Positions 35,648 through 45,244 of a DNA stretch of 64,000 nt are shown piece by piece; the stretch's first letter is position 1, and the number at the start of each line of letters is the position of its first letter. The notes under the pieces are model-generated. The model ran no database searches, had not been told where the DNA came from, and worked only from the letters and a program-made list of their open reading frames with translations. The position numbers and the translations under genes were made by a program. The DNA is taken from assembly GCF_024734385.1 (NCBI RefSeq), contig NZ_JANHAP010000004.1, positions 186,001 to 250,000 on the forward strand, given 5' to 3'. Source of the stretch: Dasania sp. GY-MA-18 (GTDB taxonomy: Bacteria > Pseudomonadota > Gammaproteobacteria > Pseudomonadales > Dasaniaceae).

Positions 35648-36636
35648 AAATTTATACTTTTTAATGCTTGTAAGCAGCGCTCGGTATCGGCGGGTATGCC
35701 AAAGCGCAGTAAACCTTCGCCCTGAGGCTCTATTGGTGAAAATATGCGCAGCCATATCCCCTGCTGGGCAAACTGCTGTTTTATGGCCGCTAATATTTCA
35801 TGGGGGCCGCTTACAGAAATAAATAATGGCCCGGGCTTAAGCTGTAAACCCGGCAAATAAGTCGCTAATAATACCAACATACTTTGCTGCATTTGTTTGA
35901 TGCGCTCGCGTTGTTGCTGCTGCCAAGTTTTATCGCTTAACGCTAGTTCTGCTATATACAGGCTGGGGGCCGTCACCCCCCATAATAATAAGCGCTGTTC
36001 AAAGTTGGTTTTTAATTCGTGTGGTAAATAAATAAAACCTAGCCGTATGCCCGCCAGGCCAAAAAATTTACCCATAGAACGCAGCACGATTAATGAGCCC
36101 TTGCTGACATGCTGCAACATACTGGGCTGCGGGCAACTGTCTATAAAAGCCTCATCTACCACTAAATAGCCACTGACTTGTTGCTGTATTTTTTGCAAGG
36201 CCTCGCAGCTCCACAACTCACCCGTGGGGTTGTTGGGGTTAATCACCAGCACATGCTCTACTTGCTCAAGTAAGTTTTGCAGTTGTTGGTAGCTGTTATA
36301 GCTCAGCACTTGATGACCCGCTTTTTGCCAAGCCTGGCTGTGTTCGCTGTAGCCCCATATGGGCATAGCAACGCGGGCAGCGGGTAATAATTGCGGCAAT
36401 AATTCTATAGCCTGCTGCGAACCCGCCACGGGCACTAAGCCTTGCACGCCGTAATAATCTGCCACCGCTATATTAAAACTCTCACTTATTTCAGGTAAAC
36501 GTTGCCAACAAGTTTCGGGGATGGTGGGTACCGGCCAAGACCAAGGGCTAATGCCGGTGGACAAGTCTATCCACGGCTGCTGCGCCTCAGGATATTGCTG
36601 TTGCGCCAGTAGTAAATTGCCACCGTGCTCAAGCAT
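35644..36636 (-). CDS. cobD: Threonine-phosphate decarboxylase (aminotransferase fold)
   Basis: This 330-residue fold-type I PLP enzyme has DLSTGISPWSWPVP near the start, VINPNNPTGELWS, and the PLP-lysine region LRSMGKFFGLAGIRLGF. It is expected to decarboxylate threonine phosphate to aminopropanol phosphate, the linker used by CbiB next door. The name follows Salmonella usage; Pseudomonas literature calls it CobC. It overlaps cbiB by 8 bases and btuF by 4. Confidence 0.88.
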   Translation of the reverse strand: MLEHGGNLLLAQQQYPEAQQPWIDLSTGISPWSWPVPTIPETCWQRLPEISESFNIAVADYYGVQGLVPVAGSQQAIELLPQLLPAARVAMPIWGYSEHSQAWQKAGHQVLSYNSYQQLQNLLEQVEHVLVINPNNPTGELWSCEALQKIQQQVSGYLVVDEAFIDSCPQPSMLQHVSKGSLIVLRSMGKFFGLAGIRLGFIYLPHELKTNFEQRLLLWGVTAPSLYIAELALSDKTWQQQQRERIKQMQQSMLVLLATYLPGLQLKPGPLFISVSGPHEILAAIKQQFAQQGIWLRIFSPIEPQGEGLLRFGIPADTERCLQALKSINL

Positions 36637-37555
36637 AGTTGGCCCAGCCCTGAATCATTAATAGCGCGCTTAGCAATGCTAGCCAGCCATAAACGGTGCG
36701 ATCTAATAAAGCTATAGCCCGTGCTATGTCGGCTCGTTGCGGCTGGGCACCGCAGCCCATAATGGGTTTATGCATCCACTCACCGTGGTACTGAGCAGGG
36801 CCACCTAACAAGATGGCTAAGCTACCGGCACCTGCACACATCACCGGGCCACCATTGGGGCTCGCACAGTGCGGGGCCTGTTCACGCCAGCAGCGCAGTG
36901 CTGCACGAGTATTGCCTAACAGGGCGTAACTTAGGGCGGTTAAACGCGCGGGTATATAATTTAAAACATCATCCATTTTGGCACTAAACCAACCAAAGTT
37001 TTGCCAACGGGCGCTGCGATAGCCCCACATAGCATCCAAGGTATTGGCTAGGCGATACACCACTACCCCTACCGGGCCGGCTAACACAAACCAAAAAATT
37101 GCAGCAAAAATCGCATCGGCACCGTTTTCTAAAAGGGACTCTAACACGCCGCGCAGTACGGCGGGCTCATCCATATTTTCGGTATTGCGGCTCACTATAC
37201 GAGCTACGGCCGCCCGCCCCTCAGCCAAACTGTTTTGCAAAGCATGGGCCACGGCTAAGCCATGCTCGCGCAAACTCTGCCAACCTATGGCCAGATATAA
37301 ACAGCCAGCCGATGCCAACTGATATAACCAGTCCATTTCTAGCGCGCGTAAATAATGGAATAAGCCTGCAATCAGCGCAGCCGGTAATAGCACTGCTAAC
37401 AACCACGCCAACACACCCTGCCAGCGTTTATCGCCATTGCAGCAACGCTCAATAAAACTGGCGTAATGGCTCCAGCCTACTAAGGGGTGAAAACGTTTGG
37501 GCTCACCCAATACTCGATCGGCCAATAGCGCCACTGCTAGGTTAAGTAATAGCAT
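36629..37555 (-). CDS. cbiB: Adenosylcobinamide-phosphate synthase CbiB
   Basis: This 308-residue integral membrane protein attaches aminopropanol (phosphate) to adenosylcobyric acid. Motifs are LADRVLGEPKRFHPLVGWSHYA at the N-terminus, ARIVSRNTENMDEPAVLRGVLES, and RLANTLDAMWGYRSARW. A C-terminal hydrophobic helix ends the protein. It starts at the stop of the ABC ATPase gene and overlaps cobD. Confidence 0.92.
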   Translation of the reverse strand: MLLLNLAVALLADRVLGEPKRFHPLVGWSHYASFIERCCNGDKRWQGVLAWLLAVLLPAALIAGLFHYLRALEMDWLYQLASAGCLYLAIGWQSLREHGLAVAHALQNSLAEGRAAVARIVSRNTENMDEPAVLRGVLESLLENGADAIFAAIFWFVLAGPVGVVVYRLANTLDAMWGYRSARWQNFGWFSAKMDDVLNYIPARLTALSYALLGNTRAALRCWREQAPHCASPNGGPVMCAGAGSLAILLGGPAQYHGEWMHKPIMGCGAQPQRADIARAIALLDRTVYGWLALLSALLMIQGWANYA

Positions 37556-38313
37556 CAGCTTACAAATAAATGCTTGCCGCTGGTGGGGTGTACCACGCGG
37601 TGAAACTTTAACTTAAATACGTCCTGCAACAAGGGCTCTTGCAAGACTTGCTCAGGGGTACCCATGGCCTTGATCTCACCCCCAGCCATTAGGATTATTT
37701 TATCGGCAAAGCTGGCGGCTAAATTTAAATCGTGTAATACCATTAGCACGGCACTACCGGCCATGGCTTTGCGTTTAAATATATTCATCACCTGTTGTTG
37801 GTGAGAAAAATCCAAGGCGGCGGTAGGCTCATCTAATAGCAATAAGCAATCACCCTGCCACACCTGCGCCAACACCCTGGCCAATTGCACGCGCTGTTTT
37901 TCACCGCCCGAGAGCTGGGTGTATAAATGATCGCGCAAATGCCCCACATCCATTAAGGCTAGTGCCTCATCGATAATGCGCTTATCTGACTGCAGGCCGG
38001 TGTCGTGCGGGGTACGACCCAAAGCCACCACTTCACTGGCGCTAAAGGGAAAATCTAACAGCTGATGCTGCGCCAGCACCGCGCACTGTTTGGCTTTTTC
38101 TAATAAGGGCCAGGTGTGCATAGGCTGCGACCAGTAATACACCTCGCCACTGTCGGGGCTAAGCTCGCCGCAGGCTACTTTTAATAGCGAAGATTTACCC
38201 GCGCCATTAGGGCCTAATACCACCACCAACTCACCGGCATTAATTTCGGCCTGTACGTCTTTTAAAATCGTGGCCTGATCTAGCTGTAATTGTAAGTGTT
38301 TGAGCTGCAGCAT
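37555..38313 (-). CDS. btuD: Cobalamin/iron-siderophore-type ABC transporter ATPase
   Basis: This 252-residue ABC ATPase has Walker A GPNGAGKSSLLK (about 34-45), signature LSGGEKQRVQLARVL, Walker B LLLLDEPTAALD and the switch histidine in VLHDLNLA. It resembles HmuV/BtuD. Pairing with BtuC and BtuF makes corrinoid import the likely role. It lies 2 bases after btuC. Confidence 0.9.
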   Translation of the reverse strand: MLQLKHLQLQLDQATILKDVQAEINAGELVVVLGPNGAGKSSLLKVACGELSPDSGEVYYWSQPMHTWPLLEKAKQCAVLAQHQLLDFPFSASEVVALGRTPHDTGLQSDKRIIDEALALMDVGHLRDHLYTQLSGGEKQRVQLARVLAQVWQGDCLLLLDEPTAALDFSHQQQVMNIFKRKAMAGSAVLMVLHDLNLAASFADKIILMAGGEIKAMGTPEQVLQEPLLQDVFKLKFHRVVHPTSGKHLFVS

Positions 38314-38315
38314 AC

Positions 38316-39326
38316 TTACCTCGCAATTAAGCTGGTATTACGCTGCTGGCGCAATAAAGATAAAAAGAAAGGCGCACCCAATATTGCCGTCACCACCCCT
38401 ATGGGTAATTCGCTGGGGGCTATGGCTATGCGCGAAACCGCATCGGCCAAGACTAATAAAATTGCCCCCGCCAAGGCTGAGCCGGGAATTAAATAGCGGT
38501 GATCTGGCCCTATTAATAGGCGAATAATATGGGGGGTGATTAAACCTACAAAGGCAATAGTGCCGCTAAGGGCAACTGCCACCCCCACCGCTAGCGCAAC
38601 CAAAATAATAATTTGCCGCTTTACTCTATCCACATAAATACCTAAGTGGCGCGCCTCGGATTCGCCCAACAACATAGCATTAAGCGCGCGGCTATAACGC
38701 GGCAGCCAACACAGCAGTAAGCCCAACACCCCATAGGCCATAGCCAGGCGCTGCCAGTTGCTGCCATTAAGTGAGCCCATTTGCCACAGGCTGATTTGAC
38801 GCAACATGTGATTGTCGGCTATGTATTGGAAAAAACTGTTAAACGCGCCCGCCAAGGCGCTAATAGCTATGCCCGCTAATAACATGGTGGCCACCGAAGT
38901 ACCGCTGCTACTAGAGGCCAGCTTATAAACAATGGTGGTGGCTATCACCGCACCGGCAAATGCCCCTAAGGCGATAAAGCTAACGCCCCCTATGGCACTG
39001 CCCGCACCTAATACGATCATTAAACTGGCACCAGCGGAAGCACCGCTGGTTACACCAATTAAAGAGGGATCCGCCAAGGGGTTGCGAAACAAACCCTGCA
39101 TCATCACCCCGGCTACCGCTAAGGTGGCACCGATAATGGCAGCCATTAGGGCGCGGGGTAGGCGGATTTTTTCTAGTATGAGTTGATTGGCCGGTTGCCC
39201 GGCATCCCCCGTCAACAAGGTGATGGGGTTGATGATTTCGGGGCCGAGAGTAAGCGCTATCACTAATGACAGGGGTAATAGCAATAAAGTTATGGCTAGC
39301 AAATGCTGCGGGTTTAACCTTTTCAT
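38316..39326 (-). CDS. btuC: Corrinoid ABC transporter permease
   Basis: This 336-residue FecCD/BtuC-type permease has about ten membrane helices. Diagnostic segments are LRLPRALMAAIIGATLAVAGVMMQGLFRNPLADPSLIGV near the start, GLITPHIIRLLIGPDHRYLIP and the last ELPIGVVTAILGAPFF. It lies between btuB and btuD on the same strand. A stable inverted repeat precedes it. Confidence 0.92.
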   Translation of the reverse strand: MKRLNPQHLLAITLLLLPLSLVIALTLGPEIINPITLLTGDAGQPANQLILEKIRLPRALMAAIIGATLAVAGVMMQGLFRNPLADPSLIGVTSGASAGASLMIVLGAGSAIGGVSFIALGAFAGAVIATTIVYKLASSSSGTSVATMLLAGIAISALAGAFNSFFQYIADNHMLRQISLWQMGSLNGSNWQRLAMAYGVLGLLLCWLPRYSRALNAMLLGESEARHLGIYVDRVKRQIIILVALAVGVAVALSGTIAFVGLITPHIIRLLIGPDHRYLIPGSALAGAILLVLADAVSRIAIAPSELPIGVVTAILGAPFFLSLLRQQRNTSLIAR

Positions 39327-39353
39327 ACTCTCTACATAGAAGTTGCTGGGGCC

Positions 39354-39390
39354 GTACTCTCAATAGCATAACGCTTAGCATTGAGAGTAC
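39354..39390 (-). other. Perfect 11-bp inverted repeat between btuB and btuC
   Basis: GTACTCTCAAT at 39354-39364 pairs with ATTGAGAGTAC at 39380-39390 around a 15-base loop. No T-run follows on the reverse strand, so it is not a standard terminator. A stem between a receptor gene and its transporter genes could stabilise or process the mRNA and set different expression levels. Confidence 0.55.
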
Positions 39391-39409
39391 GCCCTTTACA
39401 GCAAGGGTT

Positions 39410-41248
39410 TTATAGCTCTGGGGTGTAAACCACCGAGAATAATAACTCCAGGCCCGATGATAGATAGTTGCCTGAGCTAAAGCCGCGCGCGAGCACATAA
39501 TCTTTTTCAAACAGATTATCGACCTTTAGTTGCAACTTCCACTCTGGGTCTATGGTATAGGCGCCACGTAGGGCCACGGTACCATAACCATTGAGCTTGC
39601 TGCTATTGGCAGCATCATTATAACGGCTGCTAGCACCATAGATGCTGGCACCGACTGACCACTGATCAAAGCTTCTATCTATATCAATATTGATAACTTG
39701 CTCAGGGCGGCGCGCCAGTTCATTACCGGTAGCATCGTCCTGGGTATCCAATAAGGTTAAAGCCGTGTTAACCGTCCAACCCATAAGCTCGGTTTCAAAA
39801 GAAGCATCTATACCTTTAATGGTTGCCGTCGCAATTTGATCATTGGCAAAAATAGCTGAGTTGTATTGGATTAAATTTTCCACATCGTTTTGATAAGCAC
39901 TAACAGCCCAGCTGTAATTATCAGCAAAGCCTTTAAAGGCTAACTCATAACTCTCACTTTCTTCAGGCACCATAGTGGGGTTGCCAAAAAAGGGATAGTA
40001 AAGGTCGTTAAAGGTAGGCGCTTTAAAGGCCTGGCCGTAACTGGCTACCACTTTTAAGTCAGCGGCAATATCGTAGCCCAGTGACGCGTTAAACGTATCG
40101 TGGCTACCAAATTGTTCATTGTCGTCATTTCTTGCGCCCAGGTTAGCCGATACCGCACCTTGCACAAATTGCAGCTGGGCATAAACAGCATGGTTGTCGC
40201 GCTCGTCTTCATCGTAGTTTGTGGAGCCATCGACTTTTTCATTTAAATAGTCATAGCCCAAGGTCAATAAAGCGTTGTCGCTAACACGTATATCGTTCTG
40301 CCAGTCTATATTAGTTTTTTCGGTTTCAAACACGCCGCCACTAAAACCATACTCATCGTAAAGTGTTTCTGTTTCATCTTTAGACGAGCCCACACTTAAA
40401 GAGCTATTAAAAGCAGTGTGTAGCTGCCAGCTGCCGCTAACATTTAAAGACTCGGTTTTACTATCGGTATAAGGCGAGCAACTAAAGCCAAAGCAATTGG
40501 TATCGTATTCGGACTCAGCCTCATTAAATTGATAACTTAAGCCCAGGGTTAGCGTATCAATAGGTGTGTAGCTACCATTAAAACCTAAAGACCGCTGCCT
40601 ATAAGCGTCGTCATCATCACTGGGCGCGGTTTTATCTTCGGTAAAATCATAGCCACCGGTATAAACATAGGAGGCCGTTAAATTAGCCTGATAGTTTTCG
40701 CCTTTATGCCCCAGGCTGGCCGAAGCTTCGCTGGTATTGTGATTACCCACTGCCGCCTTAATTAATAAAGGCTGATTAGCATTGGCTTGGCGGGTAATAA
40801 TATTTATCACACCACCCAAAGCATCAGAGCCATACAGGCTGGATTTGGGGCCGCGCACAATTTCAATGCGCTCTATTAGTTCGGGGTCTAGGTACTCCAC
40901 CGCCGTGCTACCCAAAGTGGCACTACCTACCCGTACGCCATCTATTAAAAACAGGGTGTGGTCGGACTGATTGCCTCTTAAGCTAATACCGGTAGAGGCG
41001 CCACGGCCACCATTGCTAGTGATGCTTAAGCCCGGTGCCTTGGCCAGTAGCTCGGCTACGCTTTGCGCTTGAAATTTTTCTATATCTTCACGGCTAATGA
41101 CCGTAACCGATGCCAACGTTTCGGCATAGCTTTGCTGGGTGCGGGTAGCCGTCACGATAATATCGTCAGCTTTATTGTGATTTTGCTCAGCCGCAACTAC
41201 CGCGCCTGAGGCTATGGCTGAAACAGCCAAAGATAATAATGTTTTCAT
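39410..41248 (-). CDS. btuB: TonB-dependent vitamin B12 receptor
   Basis: This 612-residue outer-membrane receptor has a signal peptide (residues about 1-20), a TonB box (DDIIVTATR), a plug domain (SVAELLAKAPGLSITSNGGRGASTGISLRGNQSD, then RIEIVRGPKSSLYGSDALGGVINIIT) and a 22-strand-type barrel. The homology pattern and the cobalamin riboswitch in its leader identify it as BtuB. The ATG at 41248 gives a proper signal peptide. An in-frame ATG 30 bases upstream adds a charged segment and is less likely. It heads the reverse-strand run. Confidence 0.93.
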   Translation of the reverse strand: MKTLLSLAVSAIASGAVVAAEQNHNKADDIIVTATRTQQSYAETLASVTVISREDIEKFQAQSVAELLAKAPGLSITSNGGRGASTGISLRGNQSDHTLFLIDGVRVGSATLGSTAVEYLDPELIERIEIVRGPKSSLYGSDALGGVINIITRQANANQPLLIKAAVGNHNTSEASASLGHKGENYQANLTASYVYTGGYDFTEDKTAPSDDDDAYRQRSLGFNGSYTPIDTLTLGLSYQFNEAESEYDTNCFGFSCSPYTDSKTESLNVSGSWQLHTAFNSSLSVGSSKDETETLYDEYGFSGGVFETEKTNIDWQNDIRVSDNALLTLGYDYLNEKVDGSTNYDEDERDNHAVYAQLQFVQGAVSANLGARNDDNEQFGSHDTFNASLGYDIAADLKVVASYGQAFKAPTFNDLYYPFFGNPTMVPEESESYELAFKGFADNYSWAVSAYQNDVENLIQYNSAIFANDQIATATIKGIDASFETELMGWTVNTALTLLDTQDDATGNELARRPEQVINIDIDRSFDQWSVGASIYGASSRYNDAANSSKLNGYGTVALRGAYTIDPEWKLQLKVDNLFEKDYVLARGFSSGNYLSSGLELLFSVVYTPEL

Positions 41249-41387
41249 TGGATCCCCAATCTTTTCCATAAGCAACATAGGCTTATAGTGATAAGTAAAG
41301 TGATTGAGGGAGGGTAAGAGTGAAGTGCTAGAGCAAACGGGCTGCTGTAAGAATCCACTGATAAAGCCCTCCGCTTCATCGAGTTAA

Positions 41388-41550
41388 TGCAGTTGTTGGC
41401 TGGTATCGGACTTTGCATGCGAGCATGCATTTACCGTTGCGGGGGCAGCGATGGAATAGCCGCTAAGCGGTGCACCATCTTCCCATTTAACCGACTTGTA
41501 ACAACAAAGTCGGACCAAAAACTGAGCGGCATCCTACACCTATACAACGA
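41388..41550 (-). promoter_or_regulatory. Cobalamin (AdoCbl) riboswitch upstream of btuB
   Basis: On the reverse strand the class I core is recognisable. In order it has GGGAAGATGGTG (41473-41484), GCTGCCCCCGCAACGGTAA (41431-41449) and the B12 box AAGTCCGATACCAGCCAAC (41395-41413). A P1-like pairing joins GTTGT (41544-41548) with ACAAC (41393-41397). A GCATGC/GCATGC hairpin sits between the last two blocks. A leader of about 140 bases links it to the btuB start. Cobalamin binding should lower btuB expression and possibly that of the genes behind it. Confidence 0.93.
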
Positions 41551-41670
41551 GGTGGGCAAGCCATACAGTGTTTCTCGCCTGATATTGAATTCACCGCTGG
41601 CAGGCTTTAGCATGGCTAGCACTGTAAAAACGACTATTACTCACCCCTGCGGATTAGTTAGCAAAACACT

Positions 41671-42006
41671 ATGAAAAACTGGATCTTTCTATCCCTAGCC
41701 ATACTATCCGAAGTGATAGCCACCTCAGCCCTAAAACACAGCGATGGCTTTACTAAGCTATGGCCCACCCTGGTGGTAGCCGTAGGCTATATGATCGCCT
41801 TTTATTTTTTGTCGCTAACCTTGCGTACCATTCCGGTAGGCATCGCTTATGCGCTGTGGTCTGGGGTGGGCATAGTGCTAATTTCACTGCTGGGCTGGTT
41901 TGCCTTTGGCCAAAAGCTGGATGCGGCCGCGCTTATAGGTATGGGCTTTATTATTACCGGCGTGATCATTATGAATGGTTTTTCCAGCACTATGGGCCAT
42001 AGCTAA
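41671..42006 (+). CDS. Small multidrug resistance (SMR) family transporter
   Basis: This 111-residue protein has four membrane helices and the essential glutamate in helix 1 ([18 protein letters not shown]14), as in EmrE/Qac[16 protein letters not shown] in helix 3 is also conserved. The family exports cationic drugs or guanidinium-type compounds by proton exchange. Which applies here cannot be told, and no guanidine riboswitch was seen in front of it. It diverges from the btuB riboswitch. Confidence 0.9.
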   Translation: MKNWIFLSLAILSEVIATSALKHSDGFTKLWPTLVVAVGYMIAFYFLSLTLRTIPVGIAYALWSGVGIVLISLLGWFAFGQKLDAAALIGMGFIITGVIIMNGFSSTMGHS

Positions 42007-42283
42007 GCTGAGCTAAACCACAGCCAAAAAATAAGCGTTTTATAAAAAGCTATTAGCCCTTAAGCTATTGCCGTCAACTTTCTAACGCTGCGCCACCTCA
42101 AAGACAGCAACTGTTTATGCCCTGCGCTGATAGCAATTAATACAAGATTTTTTATTCATATCTCCTATAATAAGCCTCAGCACCTTGCGTGCTTATTGCC
42201 GCTGCGGCTATAGCCTTTATTACTGGCAGCGCCAAAACACAAATAATAATTATATTCCCCCTGCTCAGCTACAATGGGTCAGC
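42007..42283 (+). promoter_or_regulatory. Intergenic region upstream of cyaA
   Basis: This 277-bp non-coding stretch contains a TATAAT box at about 42167-42172 (CCTATAATAAG), a possible -10 for cyaA with no good -35. I see no hairpin or CRP-like palindrome of high quality. The assignment rests mainly on position. Confidence 0.3.
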
Positions 42284-45196
42284 ATGTCTACACACAAAAA
42301 CGCCAGCAGCGATGCGGCTCAACCCAGCATTGATTACGGCATAGATAGAAAACAGTTAAAAACCGTTAAAGAGCGCTTTTTACAGGTTAATGCTGTGCGC
42401 CTAGAGCGTACCCAACAGGCGCTAAGTGACAGGCAGCAGGTATTTTTGCAGCTACTGCCGCTGCTGTTTCATGTTAACCACCCCATGCTGCCAGGTTATG
42501 TATCACACCAGACTCCCTTTGGTGTTAGCCACTACACCCCCAGCAAAGAGCAGCAATTAGCCGCCACCAAGCTGGCCCGCAGCTTTACTTATCGCTTTCA
42601 ACCCCCCGTAGGCCAGCAAATTCACGGCCTGTTTTTAATGGGCTCCTGCGGTACCGTGGCACAGTCCGATCGCTCTGATATCGATATATGGGTATGCCAT
42701 AGCAGCGATGTAGACCAAGAGGGCTTACTACAGCTGCGCCAAAAGTGCGACAAGATTAGCGCCTGGGCTATGAGCATAGGGGTAGAAGCCCATTGTTTTT
42801 TAATGGACAGCGAAAAATTCAAACAAGGTGAGCGCGCCAACCTATCCGGCGAAGACTGTGGCAGCAGCCAGCACTTTTTATTATTGGATGAGTTTTACCG
42901 CACCGGCTTATTACTAGCTGGCCGTATTCCTATTTGGTGGCTGTGCCCCCCCGAGCAAGAGTCACGCTATCAAGACTATGTGGACACACTGATAAAAAAA
43001 CGGTTTATCCCCGCTGATGACAGTTTAGATTTTGGCAACGTAGGCCAAATACCGGCGGGCGAGTTTGTAGGCGCGGGCATTTGGCAGCTGTATAAAGGTA
43101 TAGACTCACCCTATAAATCCACGCTTAAAATTTTGCTCTCGGAAGTTTATGCCGATCAATACCCCAATATAGAACCCTTAAGCACGGGCTTTAAACGCGC
43201 CATTTACAATAAGCAACTAGATGTTAATGAACTAGATCCTTACGTGATGGTATTTAGAAAACTAGAGCAGTATTTAATCGGCCGTAATGAGCTAGCGCGC
43301 CTAGAGCTGATACGACGTTGTTTTTATTTTAAAGTGGGCAAGGCCCTAAGCCGGCCACAAACTCATAACGTAAAATCCTGGCAGCGCCAGCTACTGGAAA
43401 AACTCACCAGCGAGTGGCAGTGGCCGCGCGAACATATACACAGCCTAGACGCCAAAGATAAATGGAAAGTAGCCCGCGTTATCGCCGAGCAAAAAGACAT
43501 AGTGCGCGAACTTACCAACAGCTACCGTTTTTTATTAGACTTTGCCCGCCGCACCCAGGCCACCGCGCTTATCAACTCTGCTGATATGACTTTATTAGGC
43601 CGCAAACTGTATGCCGCCTTTGAACGCAAGGCCGGCAAGGTAGAGTGGATCAACCCCGGCATATCCAATAGCCTGGCCGAAGACAGACTCAATTTTTACT
43701 ATGTAGACAGCCCTGCTAGTGGCAACAGCTACTGGGGCGTTAGCACTGAGCCTTTACTAGCCAAAGATACCGAACAACATGACCCCCTTAAGCGCGGCGA
43801 CCATTTAATTGGCTTGCTGGTCTGGTGCCATTTTAACGGCTTACTCAGCAGCCACACCCGCTGCAATATCGTCAATGGCGCCCATGATGTGGGTGAGTTT
43901 GAACTACTCAATCTAATCCGCGCCCTGCAAAAAACCTTGCCCATTGCCAGCCAATATACCGATCACGGCGATCAAGCCGATACTCAGTTCTCGCGCCCTA
44001 TGCGCCCCACCCTGTTACAACTGTTTATCAACATCAGCACCGACCCGCTATCGTCTATGCGCAATCAGGGGATAGAAAGGCTTAGCGACCAAACCGATAG
44101 CCTAAGCTACAGCGGCATGCGTGAAAACTTAGTACTCAACATAGAGCAAGTACTGGTAAACAGCTGGGGTGAATTAATCACCCGCCGCTATGATGGCGAA
44201 AGCGCCTTGCTGCGCTGCCTGCGCGACTACTTGCAAATGATTCCACCCGGCAGTAACAAGGCCTTGCCAACATTAGAGATACACTGCTTTTGCGCCAGCC
44301 GCGCTGCCGCCATCAGCCATAGAGTAGAAGAATTATTCAGCGATATCGCTGCCTGCTATCACGGCGGCAACAAACCCGCCAACAGCCGCTACGTATTAAA
44401 AGTGCAGCACGATTACTACATACTGCAATTCAACGAGCAGCAGCCCACTATAGAAAACATGGGCGAATATAGCGATATGCTGGATTATTTAGCGGGCAAC
44501 ATTAGTGGCAAGCAAACACAATTTAGCCCCTTGGTGTTTGACCGTCACTGCCAAAGCAATAACCCAGTGGCTGCCTTAAGCCCCTATATGCAAGCGGGCA
44601 ACATACAGGTTTTTTATTTATGCCAGCAACACAAAGCTGACATTTATATTATTGATGAGCTAGGCGTGCTCAATCACTTTAGCGCGCCCTGCTTAGATAA
44701 AAATAATTTTTTAACGCCACTGGATTTATTTTTACAATCTACGTTGTTTAGACAAAACAATGAAACCATAGATACGCAAGGCGACCTCAACACACTGCCA
44801 CAAGACAATATTAAAAACGTTGATTACTATGAAATCATCAACAAAAAATCGGGCTACACCATTATTCGCAACAACCCGATTAACCACGAAGGCTGCCCCA
44901 GCTTTTTTAATGTGCAAGCCATAGGCAGCCGCGATAACAATGGCTTACTACTGTTTACTATTTACTGCGACCAAAAAGAGTTTAGCGAGCAGGAATATGG
45001 CGAACAATTATATAACGCTGTAGCCCAGCACATACTGCAACGCCGGCAATCCAAAGAGCGCTACCCCTGCTACATTACCGACTTGGATTTAAGCCTAAGC
45101 AATGAAAAATCCGGCGACAGCACCCCCACTAACCGCTACTTGTTTTATAAAAAGCGCTTAGAACAGGCGCTTAACGCCGCCCTGCTGCAGGTTTAA
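42284..45196 (+). CDS. cyaA: Class I adenylate cyclase
   Basis: This 970-residue soluble cyclase makes cAMP from ATP. The N-terminal catalytic part has the nucleotidyltransferase-like GSCGTVAQSDRSDIDIWVCH at about residues 122-141, then the conserved LFLMG and FLLLDEFYRTGLLLAGR. The C-terminal half is the regulatory region, with LEIHCFCASRAAAISHRVEELFSDI. I chose the ATG at 42284, because the upstream in-frame extension is low-complexity and unlike family N-termini. It precedes the glutaminase gene and lies a few genes from the lptM-lysA operon, matching the cyaA region of related species. Confidence 0.93.
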   Translation: MSTHKNASSDAAQPSIDYGIDRKQLKTVKERFLQVNAVRLERTQQALSDRQQVFLQLLPLLFHVNHPMLPGYVSHQTPFGVSHYTPSKEQQLAATKLARSFTYRFQPPVGQQIHGLFLMGSCGTVAQSDRSDIDIWVCHSSDVDQEGLLQLRQKCDKISAWAMSIGVEAHCFLMDSEKFKQGERANLSGEDCGSSQHFLLLDEFYRTGLLLAGRIPIWWLCPPEQESRYQDYVDTLIKKRFIPADDSLDFGNVGQIPAGEFVGAGIWQLYKGIDSPYKSTLKILLSEVYADQYPNIEPLSTGFKRAIYNKQLDVNELDPYVMVFRKLEQYLIGRNELARLELIRRCFYFKVGKALSRPQTHNVKSWQRQLLEKLTSEWQWPREHIHSLDAKDKWKVARVIAEQKDIVRELTNSYRFLLDFARRTQATALINSADMTLLGRKLYAAFERKAGKVEWINPGISNSLAEDRLNFYYVDSPASGNSYWGVSTEPLLAKDTEQHDPLKRGDHLIGLLVWCHFNGLLSSHTRCNIVNGAHDVGEFELLNLIRALQKTLPIASQYTDHGDQADTQFSRPMRPTLLQLFINISTDPLSSMRNQGIERLSDQTDSLSYSGMRENLVLNIEQVLVNSWGELITRRYDGESALLRCLRDYLQMIPPGSNKALPTLEIHCFCASRAAAISHRVEELFSDIAACYHGGNKPANSRYVLKVQHDYYILQFNEQQPTIENMGEYSDMLDYLAGNISGKQTQFSPLVFDRHCQSNNPVAALSPYMQAGNIQVFYLCQQHKADIYIIDELGVLNHFSAPCLDKNNFLTPLDLFLQSTLFRQNNETIDTQGDLNTLPQDNIKNVDYYEIINKKSGYTIIRNNPINHEGCPSFFNVQAIGSRDNNGLLLFTIYCDQKEFSEQEYGEQLYNAVAQHILQRRQSKERYPCYITDLDLSLSNEKSGDSTPTNRYLFYKKRLEQALNAALLQV

Positions 45197-45244
45197 TTGA
45201 TAAGCCAGCCCAAAAGCCAATAGCCCTATTCAAGCTTTCCCGTA

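Noticed and set aside
41387-41674. 95-codon forward frame before the SMR transporter gene
   Set aside because: It covers the cobalamin riboswitch on the opposite strand and has no protein features.
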